A DNA stretch of 64,000 nt, taken from Flavobacterium frigidarium DSM 17623 (GTDB lineage: Bacteria > Bacteroidota > Bacteroidia > Flavobacteriales > Flavobacteriaceae). The notes beneath the pieces were generated by a model that saw only the letters and a list, made by a program, of their open reading frames with translations, did not search any database and was not told the origin of the DNA. A program made the position numbers and the translations under genes. The DNA is taken from assembly GCF_000425505.1 (NCBI RefSeq), contig NZ_AUDO01000008.1, forward strand, positions 124,001 to 188,000, in the 5' to 3' direction. Below, one piece after another: positions 43,063 through 51,976 of this stretch (position 1 is the first letter of the stretch; each line of letters opens with the position of its first letter).

Positions 43063-43655
43063 TGATAGATAAACTACTGTCATTAGATACTGACTTACTT
43101 ATTTATTTAAACGGACTTGGTTCAAAAACATACGACGGAATGTGGTTGTTGATTACCAATCAATTGAACTGGACACCACTTTTTTTATTACTATTGTATG
43201 TAATAATGAAAAAAATAGGAACGAAACAAACCTTGTTTTTTCTATTGGGATTAGGACTTTTGATTGCGTTTTCAGACCAAGTGACAAATTTGTTTAAAAA
43301 TAATTTTCAGCGTCTTAGACCATGTAATAATCCAGAGATTAAAGAAATCATTCGATTAGTTCAAATTAGAAGTTCTTATAGCTTTTTCTCGGGACATGCC
43401 GCGACTAGTATGGCTTCAACAATGTTTATCTATCACAATATAAAGCGCTATTTTAAAAACGTTTACTTATTGTTTTTGTGGCCATTGATATTTGCTTATA
43501 GTCGCATTTATTTAGGATTACACTATCCTATTGATATCTTAACAGGATACACATTTGGTGCGATTTCAGGCTACGCGGCGTATAGGATATTTAGAGTTTA
43601 CCAACATAAATATTTCCCCATTATAGCAGTAGAGGCAGTCGAAGTTGAGGCTTAG
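43062..43655 (+). CDS. PAP2 family membrane phosphatase
   Basis: This 197-residue integral membrane phosphatase has the three PAP2 motifs: 'KNNFQRLRPC' (about 79-88), 'SFFSGHAATS' (about 105-114) with the catalytic His, and 'SRIYLGLHYPIDILTG' (about 147-162). About five membrane helices are visible. Likely substrates are lipid phosphates such as undecaprenyl pyrophosphate or phosphatidylglycerol phosphate. It is translationally coupled to tatA (1-base overlap), an odd partner, so the pair is a conserved or accidental unit. Confidence 0.92.
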   Translation: MIDKLLSLDTDLLIYLNGLGSKTYDGMWLLITNQLNWTPLFLLLLYVIMKKIGTKQTLFFLLGLGLLIAFSDQVTNLFKNNFQRLRPCNNPEIKEIIRLVQIRSSYSFFSGHAATSMASTMFIYHNIKRYFKNVYLLFLWPLIFAYSRIYLGLHYPIDILTGYTFGAISGYAAYRIFRVYQHKYFPIIAVEAVEVEA

Positions 43656-43681
43656 AAGCTATTCCTGCACTACATTACAAT

Positions 43682-43772
43682 CTTATACTTGAAAATAGTT
43701 TTTCAATAACAATAAAGGAGCTTCCGTTGGTCGCTCATTTTTGTTTAGAAAAAATCCATTTTCAAGTATAAG
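43682..43772. repeat. Long inverted repeat between convergent genes
   Basis: CTTATACTTGAAAAT (43682-43696) and its exact reverse complement (43758-43772) flank 61 bp. Inside, further weak pairing continues to GAGC/GCTC near the centre, giving a long imperfect hairpin. It could be a convergent terminator or a MITE-like element. No flanking target duplication was noticed. Confidence 0.65.
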
Positions 43773-43822
43773 GGTTTTCATTTCGATCAGGGCTAAAATG
43801 CCAGTTTATCATAAGAGCGTTT

Positions 43823-44464
43823 TTACAACACTCTGCTTACAGTCAATCCATCTCGTATAGGTAACAAAACGGTTTCGACTCTAGGGTCATTTTTTAAGAG
43901 GGCATTGTATTCGAGAAGAATTTTAGTGCTTAGATCTTTTGGATTCAAAGGTTCGAGAACTTTACCACTCCACAATACATTATCTGATAGAATAATTCCA
44001 CCCTTGTTCATCCTTGGAACGATAAGTTCAAAATAATTGATGTAATTCTCTTTATCAGCATCAATAAAAACCAAATCAAATTTTATATCAAGTGTTGGAA
44101 TAATAGTCGTTGCTTCACCTAAATGCTGTACGATTTGTTTTCCCCATGGCGATTTGTCAAAATGTTTACGCTGAAAATCAATTAATTCCTCTTTGATATC
44201 AATCGTGTGTAATACGCCGTTGTCTTGCATTCCCTCGCACAAGCACAGAGCAGAATATCCGGTATAAGTACCTATCTCTAGAATATTAATGGGACGAATT
44301 AATTTTGCCAACATACTTAAAACTCTACCTTGAAAATGGCCACTTAGCATGCGTGGTAATAATATTTTCTGGTAGGTTTCTTTATTTAAAGCAGCTAGTA
44401 AAGCAGGTTCTTTTTCACAGTGTTGCTCAATGTAGTCTTCTAATTCAGGTGAAATAAAATGCAT
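43823..44464 (-). CDS. SAM-dependent O-methyltransferase (caffeoyl-CoA OMT type)
   Basis: This 213-residue class I methyltransferase belongs to the PF01596 group. The SAM-binding 'ILEIGTYTGYSALCLCEGM' (about 55-73) and the metal-site segment 'FDLVFIDADKENYINYFE' (about 127-144) are seen. 'GGIILSDNVLWSGKV' (about 154-168) is the third family motif. A divalent metal and a catechol-like or similar acceptor are usual; the real substrate is unknown. It is divergent from rlmN with only about 70 bp between start codons. Confidence 0.9.
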   Translation of the reverse strand: MHFISPELEDYIEQHCEKEPALLAALNKETYQKILLPRMLSGHFQGRVLSMLAKLIRPINILEIGTYTGYSALCLCEGMQDNGVLHTIDIKEELIDFQRKHFDKSPWGKQIVQHLGEATTIIPTLDIKFDLVFIDADKENYINYFELIVPRMNKGGIILSDNVLWSGKVLEPLNPKDLSTKILLEYNALLKNDPRVETVLLPIRDGLTVSRVL

Positions 44465-44522
44465 TTTTTAATTTTTTCCAAAGTTATTAAATTATCAAAA
44501 CAACAAATCAACAAATAGTCAT

Positions 44523-44530
44523 TAAATTTG
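44523..44530 (+). promoter_or_regulatory. -7 promoter element for rlmN
   Basis: TAAATTTG, a TAnnTTTG match, ends only 4 bp before the ATG at 44535 and 10 bp before the ATG at 44541. The transcript would be leaderless or nearly so. Confidence 0.5.
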
Positions 44531-44534
44531 CAGC

Positions 44535-45578
44535 ATGCAAATGGAGAAAAAAGACATACGAGCAGTATCAAAAGAAGATTTACGCGAATTTTTTGTAACC
44601 AGTGGTGACAAAGCCTTTCGTGGTAATCAAGTTTATGAGTGGCTATGGAGTAAGGGAGCACATAGTTTTGAAGATATGACCAACATATCTAAGGAAACAC
44701 GCGCAATGTTGGAACAAAATTTTGTGATTAATCATATTAAAGTAGATACGATGCAGCGCTCAGAAGATGGTACCGTAAAAAACGCCGTCCGCTTACATGA
44801 TGGTTTAGTGGTAGAGTCGGTTTTAATTCCTACCAATACTAGAACGACAGCTTGCGTGTCTAGCCAAGTAGGATGTAGTCTTGATTGTAATTTTTGTGCT
44901 ACAGCACGATTAAAAAGAATGCGAAACTTAGAACCAGCGGAGATTTACGATCAGGTTATAGCAATTGATAAGGAAAGTCGTTTGTATCACAACCATCCGC
45001 TTTCTAATATTGTTTTCATGGGAATGGGAGAACCATTAATGAATTATAACAATGTTTTAAAAGCGATTGAAATGATTACTTCTGAGGAAGGATTGGGAAT
45101 GTCGCCTAAACGTATTATGGTTTCTACATCTGGAGTGCCCAAAATGATTAAAAAACTAGCAGACGATGATGTTAAATTCAAGCTTGCTGTATCGTTACAC
45201 TCAGCAATTGATGAGGTTAGAGCGAGAATTATGCCTTTTAGTGCTAATTTCCCATTAGCCGATTTAAGAGAGTCATTAGAATATTGGTATCGAAAAACCA
45301 AATCAAAAATATCCTATGAGTACGTTGTTTGGAAAGGAATCAATGATAATAAAGAAGCAGTTGATGCCTTGGTCAAATTTTGTAAATATGTTCCTTGTAA
45401 AGTAAACTTGATCGAATACAATCCAATTGATGATGGTGAGTTCCAACAAGCCTCTGAAGAAGCTACAAATGCTTACATAAAAGCCCTAGAAGCAAGCGGA
45501 ATTGTTGTTAAAGTGCGTAGAAGTAGAGGTAAAGATATTGATGCCGCCTGCGGACAATTAGCTAATAAAGAAGCGTAA
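44535..45578 (+). CDS. rlmN: Dual-specificity RNA (adenine-C2)-methyltransferase RlmN
   Basis: RlmN is a radical-SAM enzyme that methylates A2503 of 23S rRNA and A37 of several tRNAs. The 347-residue protein has the 4Fe-4S cysteines C114, C118 and C121 in 'GCSLDCNFC'. The N-terminal 'FRGNQVYEWLWSKGAHSFEDMTNISK' (about 27-52), 'VFMGMGEPLMNY' (about 159-170) and 'RRSRGKDIDAACGQLA' at the end, with its catalytic cysteine, are also present. A second ATG at 44541 (MEKKDIRAVS) is an equally good start. The gene is monocistronic. Confidence 0.95.
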   Translation: MQMEKKDIRAVSKEDLREFFVTSGDKAFRGNQVYEWLWSKGAHSFEDMTNISKETRAMLEQNFVINHIKVDTMQRSEDGTVKNAVRLHDGLVVESVLIPTNTRTTACVSSQVGCSLDCNFCATARLKRMRNLEPAEIYDQVIAIDKESRLYHNHPLSNIVFMGMGEPLMNYNNVLKAIEMITSEEGLGMSPKRIMVSTSGVPKMIKKLADDDVKFKLAVSLHSAIDEVRARIMPFSANFPLADLRESLEYWYRKTKSKISYEYVVWKGINDNKEAVDALVKFCKYVPCKVNLIEYNPIDDGEFQQASEEATNAYIKALEASGIVVKVRRSRGKDIDAACGQLANKEA

Positions 45579-45597
45579 TTTATATAGAATATAGAGA

Positions 45598-45630
45598 AAA
45601 GGATTTGGTATGATTTACCAAATCCTTTTT
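45598..45630 (+). terminator. Terminator after rlmN
   Basis: AAAAGGATTTGGT pairs perfectly with ACCAAATCCTTTT around ATGATTT, followed by T. Confidence 0.88.
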
Positions 45631-45648
45631 TGTTATATATACTGAGCT

Positions 45649-48537
45649 TTAGATACTCATTAAATATCCGGTTAGATTTTCTTTTTTATTCAAATCTAGT
45701 TTCTTCCTTAACCTGTACCGTGCTAGTTCCACCCCACCAGACGAAATATTCATTATCTCAACTAGTTCTTTAGTTGACATATTCATTAGTAAATATGTCG
45801 ATAAATCTAATTCACGCGGTGAAATTGTAGGGTGTTTTTCTTTTAATCTTTTTAAGAAATCGAAGTGTACATTCTTAATGTGTTTCTCTAAATCTTTCCA
45901 ACTTTTATCATTATTTACTTCCTTTGAGATACTTTTATTAAGTTTGCTGATTTGAAATTTTGTAGCCTCATCCAATTGATTATTGTCAATCTCTTTTAGT
46001 TTCTGAATGATTCCATTTAAAACTTTATTTTTTTTAGCCACTTGTAAGGAGTTATTTACAAGCTCTTTATCTTTAGATAAAATCTGAATTTGCAACTTAT
46101 CGTTTTTTAGCTTTTCTATTTCTTTTTCAAGCTCATGTTGTTCGTGTTTGATTTTGGCTTCTTTTTCTAGGTAAAGACGACGCTGTTCTATAGTCTCGTA
46201 GTATTTATTCTTTCTAATTTTTGATTTTATTTGTTTCGAAATAGCTATAAAAAGGGCAGCTATTAATAGTAAATAGACTAAATATGCTAATACGTGACGA
46301 TACCACGGTGGCAAAATCTCAAAATTCAAAGTAGCTACATCTGAAATAATTCCATATCCGTTTTTAGCTCTGATTTGCATAGCGTAATCACCTTCTCTTA
46401 AATTAGTATATTCTTTTATAGTTAGCGTGCTCCAAGGATGCCAATCGTTTTCAAAAGGGACTAATCGATAGCTATATCTCACATTTTCCTGATTTTCGTA
46501 TGTTGGTGAAGAAAAAGCAAACTTTACATTATTTGATCGGTATGGGATTTCGTAGTGTGGAGTCGCAGTGTTACTCGATTGATTAATGTTGATATTCTCA
46601 CCCAAGTAGGAGAAATTTGTTATGAATACTTTTGGTTTGTGGATGTATTCATCCGAGATTTTACTATCGTAGTGTGCTAATCCATCAATGAGTCCAATAA
46701 AAATGTTGTCTGGATCTACTACATTTACAGAAATAAAATTTTTGACTAAGCTTCCTTTTAAGTTGGAGAATGGGGCAATTATATTAATGTATATAGAACT
46801 AGTATTCTTTTTCAAAAGGCCAAGTGACTCATTAAAGCTATACCATAAGTTACCTTGCGAATCTTCTCTTACAGCATCTATATGTGGGATATTTTTAAAG
46901 AGTTTAGTGTAATTATTATCTTTAAAAAATATGTTCTGTTCCCTTGAAAATCGGTAAAACTTATTATTGGTTTGAAAGTACACTTTATTGTCAATTTTTT
47001 GAATACTATTAATAGTAGGTAGAGAGGTATTTAATGCAGCATGTTTTTTTATTACGGCAACTGATGTTAAATCAGCGCTTAATTTTAGTTGATACACATA
47101 GGGAGCCATTCGAAGCCAAATAAAATCATCATCCACCTCCATTTCAAAAGTATTGATGATTTCATAAAAGCCCTTAACACGATTGACTAAAACAATGCCG
47201 TCAGCTGTTTTCTTAAATATGCTAAATCCGGTGTAGTTGAGCCCTAAGACATAATCCGGTTTACTCGGCAAAGTCCTAAAACCAAAATACCCAATGTCAT
47301 CTAACTTTGTTACTATCTTGTTTTTAATCATTAAGGCTCCTCTGTTGCTGGCACATAACAATGTATTCCCAAAAACTTCAATACTCCAAGCTTGAGCATT
47401 TGTTCCTACAATCAGTTGAAATGATTCGTCTTTAAAATCGCTATTATAAGGGTGGTAGAATAAACCTTGATTTGTAGCTACGTATAGATTATTTTCGAAA
47501 GTCACAGAAGAGTATACTGTGCTTAAATTGTAGCTATAATCAAAGAATGTAAAAGGGGAATTAATATTGATAAAACTGATACCATTGTCAAGGCCTAACC
47601 ACAAATTTTTTCGGTTGTCTACAAATGAGCTTAAGACTGTGTTGTTTTGTACGCCTTTACTATTATTAAGCCGTTGAACAATTTTTCCATTCAAATCACA
47701 TATGGCAATTCCATTCAATACAGAATTTAAAACAATAAACTTGTTGTCAATTAGTGTACCACCCAGGGAGGTGTTTTTGATAACAAAATCGTTCGCCTCC
47801 GTTTTCCAGGTATTTATCTTTCCATTCTCCATTAAAAACAATCCCTTTTCTAAAGTCATTATCAAGGTGCGATTTTTATTTAGTGGGATCATTTCCCATA
47901 TTTCAGTACCGTTAAAGAATGTTGTCTCTGAAATAGTTTGCAAATTTTTGTTTTTGTATTCTAAAATACCTTTTTCTTCATCTTGTATAAACAACCTGCC
48001 ATTAACAAGGAAAGAAAACTGAAATTTAGAAGGCGCTGTGATTATTTTGTATTTATTTTGATCGAAAATAAAAGTTTTGGTAAAGGACTGAAATACTACT
48101 TGGTTATTAAAAAGATGGATGCGCCAAATAAGATTGATGTTTGATTTGTCTTGTTCTTTTAAGTTTTTATAAAGCGAGTTATAAATGAGCTTGCCTTTAT
48201 TATCTGCCTTAAAATATCCAAATTCATTATTTCCTCCTACATAAATACATCCGTCGTTACCCACCTTTAAGCTTCGTATGGTGGATATATTTGGTAGTCT
48301 ATATTTTTTCCATGTTGTCCCATTAAACTGTAGTAATCCTTCATTATTAGCAAAGTAAATATTGCCATTTTTATCTTGATCTATATCCCAATTTTGTGTA
48401 CCCCCTTTATAAGCAAGTCTCTTATAATTGATTGCATTAGGTAATCCAATATTTTTCACTTGTGAATACCCTAACTCTATGTTTGTAGTAAGTAAGAGTA
48501 GAAGTGTTATTTTTATATAGATTTTAATAAAATTCAT
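45649..48537 (-). CDS. Beta-propeller/Y_Y_Y sensor with LuxR-type DNA-binding domain (PUL regulator)
   Basis: This 962-residue protein resembles hybrid two-component PUL sensors outside the cell membrane but ends in a transcription factor domain instead of a kinase. A signal/anchor segment (about 5-25) is followed by a periplasmic beta-propeller of two-component-regulator repeats (about 35-620), with 'NKNGNIYFANNEGLLQFNG' and 'DNRKNLWLGLDNG'. A Y_Y_Y domain (about 640-740), one membrane helix (about 748-767) and a coiled coil (about 775-880) come next. The C-terminal LuxR/GerE-like helix-turn-helix (about 900-962) contains 'ISPRELDLSTYLLMNMSTKELVEIMNISSGGVE'. It is divergent from susC2 and is the likely regulator of the GH30/GH3 locus. 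Confidence 0.88.
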   Translation of the reverse strand: MNFIKIYIKITLLLLLTTNIELGYSQVKNIGLPNAINYKRLAYKGGTQNWDIDQDKNGNIYFANNEGLLQFNGTTWKKYRLPNISTIRSLKVGNDGCIYVGGNNEFGYFKADNKGKLIYNSLYKNLKEQDKSNINLIWRIHLFNNQVVFQSFTKTFIFDQNKYKIITAPSKFQFSFLVNGRLFIQDEEKGILEYKNKNLQTISETTFFNGTEIWEMIPLNKNRTLIMTLEKGLFLMENGKINTWKTEANDFVIKNTSLGGTLIDNKFIVLNSVLNGIAICDLNGKIVQRLNNSKGVQNNTVLSSFVDNRKNLWLGLDNGISFININSPFTFFDYSYNLSTVYSSVTFENNLYVATNQGLFYHPYNSDFKDESFQLIVGTNAQAWSIEVFGNTLLCASNRGALMIKNKIVTKLDDIGYFGFRTLPSKPDYVLGLNYTGFSIFKKTADGIVLVNRVKGFYEIINTFEMEVDDDFIWLRMAPYVYQLKLSADLTSVAVIKKHAALNTSLPTINSIQKIDNKVYFQTNNKFYRFSREQNIFFKDNNYTKLFKNIPHIDAVREDSQGNLWYSFNESLGLLKKNTSSIYINIIAPFSNLKGSLVKNFISVNVVDPDNIFIGLIDGLAHYDSKISDEYIHKPKVFITNFSYLGENININQSSNTATPHYEIPYRSNNVKFAFSSPTYENQENVRYSYRLVPFENDWHPWSTLTIKEYTNLREGDYAMQIRAKNGYGIISDVATLNFEILPPWYRHVLAYLVYLLLIAALFIAISKQIKSKIRKNKYYETIEQRRLYLEKEAKIKHEQHELEKEIEKLKNDKLQIQILSKDKELVNNSLQVAKKNKVLNGIIQKLKEIDNNQLDEATKFQISKLNKSISKEVNNDKSWKDLEKHIKNVHFDFLKRLKEKHPTISPRELDLSTYLLMNMSTKELVEIMNISSGGVELARYRLRKKLDLNKKENLTGYLMSI

Positions 48538-48835
48538 TAAGTGTACTTATTGGTAGTGTTATTATGATTACTGTAATAAAAAAGTCTAAATATAGGTCGT
48601 TTTAATTAAAAAGTTAAATGTAGTGTTTATTCAGTTGTATTAACTTTTCTATAACAACCCTTTGTGTTAATTAAATTACTGATATTAAGTATTTTAATAA
48701 TAATTTGATGTGTTTTTGTTTGGTGTGTAAATGTATTTTGATGTGTTTTTGTAAGTAAAATTAAATAAAAATTACGAAAAAATATAGATACTTTAGCAAG
48801 GAATTAATAAATAATTAACCATAATTTTTAGAAAA
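48538..48835. other. Divergent regulatory region between the PUL regulator and susC2
   Basis: About 300 bp of very AT-rich DNA without a gene. It holds the 16-bp direct repeat listed separately. No convincing TAnnTTTG element was found right before susC2; TACTTTAG near 48790 is the closest match. Confidence 0.5.
48704..48752 (+). promoter_or_regulatory. 16-bp direct repeat, candidate operator of susC2
   Basis: TTTGATGTGTTTTTGT occurs exactly at 48704-48719 and again at 48737-48752. The 33-bp period is about three helical turns, so both copies face the same side of the DNA. The second copy ends 83 bp before susC2. This fits a dimeric activator such as the LuxR-type protein encoded divergently. 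Confidence 0.6.
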
Positions 48836-51800
48836 ATGAAATTAATAAAAACTCTTATTTTTTGTTTTTCATCGTTATTATTCTCAGTATTAACACATGC
48901 GCAAGATGCGACAGTGACTGGAGTTGTAAATGATGAAAACGGGATGCCAATTCCTGGAGCATCCGTATTATTAAAGGGAAGTAGTACATCTACTATATCT
49001 GATTTTGACGGAAAGTTTAAAATAGTAGCCCCTGCAGACGGAACACTTATTATAAGCTTTATTGGTTATAGTTCATTACAAGAACCCATAAACAAACGTA
49101 GTTCACTTACTGTAAAATTAGTATCAGAATCTCAAAATTTAGATGAGGTAGTTGTAGTAGGTTATGGAACGCAAAAGAAAAGTGTAGTAACCGGATCTAT
49201 ATCTAGTGTCAAAGCAAAAGATTTAGAAAGTTTGCCTATTACAAGAGTAGAGCAAGCTTTACAAGGTCGTGTATCTGGAGTCTCTATCGCTGCAAATGCA
49301 GGGCAGCCGGGTTCAGCATCTACAATTCGTATTCGTGGTTTTACAACTTTGAACAATAATGATCCATTATGGGTCGTTGATGGGGTTATTATTGACAATG
49401 GCGGTATTGGTTATTTGAACCAATCTGATATCGAGTCAATCGAAGTCTTGAAAGATGGAGCCTCTGGTGCAATTTATGGATCTAGAGCTGCAGCGGGAGT
49501 TATTTTGGTTACAACCAAAAAAGGGAAGTCAGGAAAAATAAATGTTAATTATACGGGGTTCTCAGGTGTGTCTCAAGCCGCTAAGAAAATCAATTTATTA
49601 GATGCTTCGCAATACACTACAATAATGAATGAAGCCTATACCAATGGAGGCAAAGCTGCACCATATGACAGTAATATTAATTATGGAAAAGGGACCAATT
49701 GGCAAGATGCTATCTTTAATAATAGTGCACAACGTATCTCACATGAATTAAGTTTCAGTGGAGGAAACGAAGCATCTACTTTCTACATGTCTTTTGGATT
49801 AACAGATCAAGAAGGTATTGTTACAACAGATATTTCCAATTATAATAGAAAAAACATCCGTTTGAATTCGAATCATAAATTAGGGAAATTTATCAAAATT
49901 GGACAAACATTAGGATATTCTAATGAGAAAACAATTGGTATAGGTAATACTAATGACGAATTTGGAGGACCTTTGTCATCAGCAATAAATTTGGATCCAT
50001 TAACTCCAATAATTGAAACAAATCCTAATCAACCAATTTATACTAGTAATCCTAATGCAATTAGGGATGCAAATGGTAATTACTATGGTATTTCGACAAT
50101 TGTAACGCAAGAAAACACTAACCCTCTAGCGTATACTCAAACAAGATTAGGTAATAATGATTTCTCAGATAACTTTGTAGGAAACATTTTTATTGAAGCA
50201 GAAATTATTCCTGGATTGAAATTTAAATCTACAGCTGGAGGTAAATTGGCTTATTTTGGATCAGATAATTTTACGCCCGTATTCTTCTTGAATGGTGCTA
50301 CAAAAAGAGATAAAAATGAGCTTTTTAGATCGTATAAAAAATCATTTAGCTGGAATTGGGAAAACACATTGAACTATACTAAGAAGTTCGATGACCACAA
50401 TTTTAGCGTCTTATTAGGTAAAGGGACTTACGTAGATAATATTTCTTCAGGTAATGATGTTACCTATCAAGGTGTTCCGGCAACTTCTCATGATGAAGCA
50501 TCTTTCAATGTTGAAATTCCTATAGCAGATAAATTTGCTAATGCTTATTCGTCACAAGCTTATGAACACAGAGTTGAATCTGTATTTGCAAGATTAAACT
50601 ATGATTACAAAGAAAAATACATTTTCACAGGGATTATACGTCGCGATGGTTCAACTCGTTTCGGACCCAACAACAAGTACGGAACATTTCCATCAGTTTC
50701 TTTAGGGTGGGTTCCTTCAAAAGAAGGATTCTGGAATGTTGATGGAGCTGTAAGTTCTTTAAAAATTAGAGGAGGTTATGGGGTTACAGGTAATGATTCT
50801 TCTCCCGATTTTCTATATATATCTACAATTGGTATTAAGAGAAATTATACGATTGGTGGAATTCCTATCCCAGGACAAAGTCCGAATGCAATTCCAAATC
50901 CTGATTTAAAATGGGAAGAAACGAAACAAGCAAATATTGGATTTGAAATGAATTTACTTCGTGACTTTAACTTAACAGTAGATCTGTTCAATAAGAAAAC
51001 AGAAGGAATTATCATGCCTATTCCTAACCCTGGATTTGTAGGAGCGACAGGGGATTCATACGCTAATCTAGCTAGTATGGAAAATAAAGGAATTGACGTA
51101 GAATTAGGATATAGAAAAAGAATTGGAGATTTGAACTTATCTTTAAATGGTAATTTTTCCTATATTAAAAACGAAATCACTTACCTAGATAAAGGGGTAA
51201 ACTTTATTTCGGGAGATGAAACAGTGCAGTCGAGTTCTTATGAAATTAATAGAACACAAGTTGGTCAAGCTTACAACTCATTTTACGGTTTTAAAACGAA
51301 TGGTGTCTTCCAAAATCAAGCCGAAATTGATTCGTATAAAAGTGCAGCTGGAGTTGTTATCCAACCAAATGCGAAGCCAGGTGATTTCCGCTGGCAAGAT
51401 TTAAATGGAGACGGACTTATTGGTGGAGAAGATCGTACGTTCTTAGGGACATCTTTACCAAAATATACATACGGACTTACTTTAAACTTAGATTATAAAG
51501 GTATTGATTTACTAGTTTTTGGTCAAGGAGCAGGTGGAAACAAAATCTATCAAGGTTTAAGAAGATTAGATATTATCAATGCCAATTATCAAACAGAAGT
51601 TTTAGGACGTTGGACGGGTGAGGGATCAACAAATAGTTACCCAAGAGTCACCACTGATGATACAAATAAAAACTTTAGCAATCCTTCTGATTTTAATTTA
51701 CAAAAAGGAGATTTCTTTAGATTTAAGACAATCCAATTAGGATATTCATTACCATCTGACTTTATCAATCGTATTTCTTTGCAAAAAGTTAGATTTTATG

Positions 51801-51958
51801 TAACGGGTGAAAACTTATTTACAATTACAAAGTATACTGGTTTTGACCCAGAAGTAGGAGGTCCATCAGCAGCTGGAATGGACAATGTGCAAGGTGTAGA
51901 CAGAGGATATTACCCTCAAGCAAAATCGTATATGCTGGGAGTTAATCTGCAATTTTAA
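48836..51958 (+). CDS. SusC/RagA family TonB-linked outer membrane transporter (SusC2)
   Basis: This 1040-residue transporter has a signal peptide ending near 'LTHAQ' (residue 23) and a CarboxypepD_reg-like domain (about 27-100) with 'GVVNDENGMPIPGASVLLKGSSTSTISDFDGKF'-type sequence. 'LDEVVVVGYGTQKKSVVTGSI' leads into the plug, which includes 'SRAAAGVILVTTKKGKSG' (about 213-230). The beta-barrel ends 'YMLGVNLQF'. It is the first gene of a susC2-susD2-GH30-GH3 run, and so imports the oligosaccharide those enzymes finish degrading. A direct repeat upstream is the candidate control site. Confidence 0.95.
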   Translation: MKLIKTLIFCFSSLLFSVLTHAQDATVTGVVNDENGMPIPGASVLLKGSSTSTISDFDGKFKIVAPADGTLIISFIGYSSLQEPINKRSSLTVKLVSESQNLDEVVVVGYGTQKKSVVTGSISSVKAKDLESLPITRVEQALQGRVSGVSIAANAGQPGSASTIRIRGFTTLNNNDPLWVVDGVIIDNGGIGYLNQSDIESIEVLKDGASGAIYGSRAAAGVILVTTKKGKSGKINVNYTGFSGVSQAAKKINLLDASQYTTIMNEAYTNGGKAAPYDSNINYGKGTNWQDAIFNNSAQRISHELSFSGGNEASTFYMSFGLTDQEGIVTTDISNYNRKNIRLNSNHKLGKFIKIGQTLGYSNEKTIGIGNTNDEFGGPLSSAINLDPLTPIIETNPNQPIYTSNPNAIRDANGNYYGISTIVTQENTNPLAYTQTRLGNNDFSDNFVGNIFIEAEIIPGLKFKSTAGGKLAYFGSDNFTPVFFLNGATKRDKNELFRSYKKSFSWNWENTLNYTKKFDDHNFSVLLGKGTYVDNISSGNDVTYQGVPATSHDEASFNVEIPIADKFANAYSSQAYEHRVESVFARLNYDYKEKYIFTGIIRRDGSTRFGPNNKYGTFPSVSLGWVPSKEGFWNVDGAVSSLKIRGGYGVTGNDSSPDFLYISTIGIKRNYTIGGIPIPGQSPNAIPNPDLKWEETKQANIGFEMNLLRDFNLTVDLFNKKTEGIIMPIPNPGFVGATGDSYANLASMENKGIDVELGYRKRIGDLNLSLNGNFSYIKNEITYLDKGVNFISGDETVQSSSYEINRTQVGQAYNSFYGFKTNGVFQNQAEIDSYKSAAGVVIQPNAKPGDFRWQDLNGDGLIGGEDRTFLGTSLPKYTYGLTLNLDYKGIDLLVFGQGAGGNKIYQGLRRLDIINANYQTEVLGRWTGEGSTNSYPRVTTDDTNKNFSNPSDFNLQKGDFFRFKTIQLGYSLPSDFINRISLQKVRFYVTGENLFTITKYTGFDPEVGGPSAAGMDNVQGVDRGYYPQAKSYMLGVNLQF

Positions 51959-51976
51959 TTTTAAAAATAAGATATT

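Noticed and set aside
48704..48752. Direct repeat upstream of susC2 as a simple low-complexity tract
   Set aside because: The 16-base unit is not a homopolymer or dinucleotide run and both copies are exact with a clear 33-bp period, so I kept it as a candidate operator rather than as low complexity.
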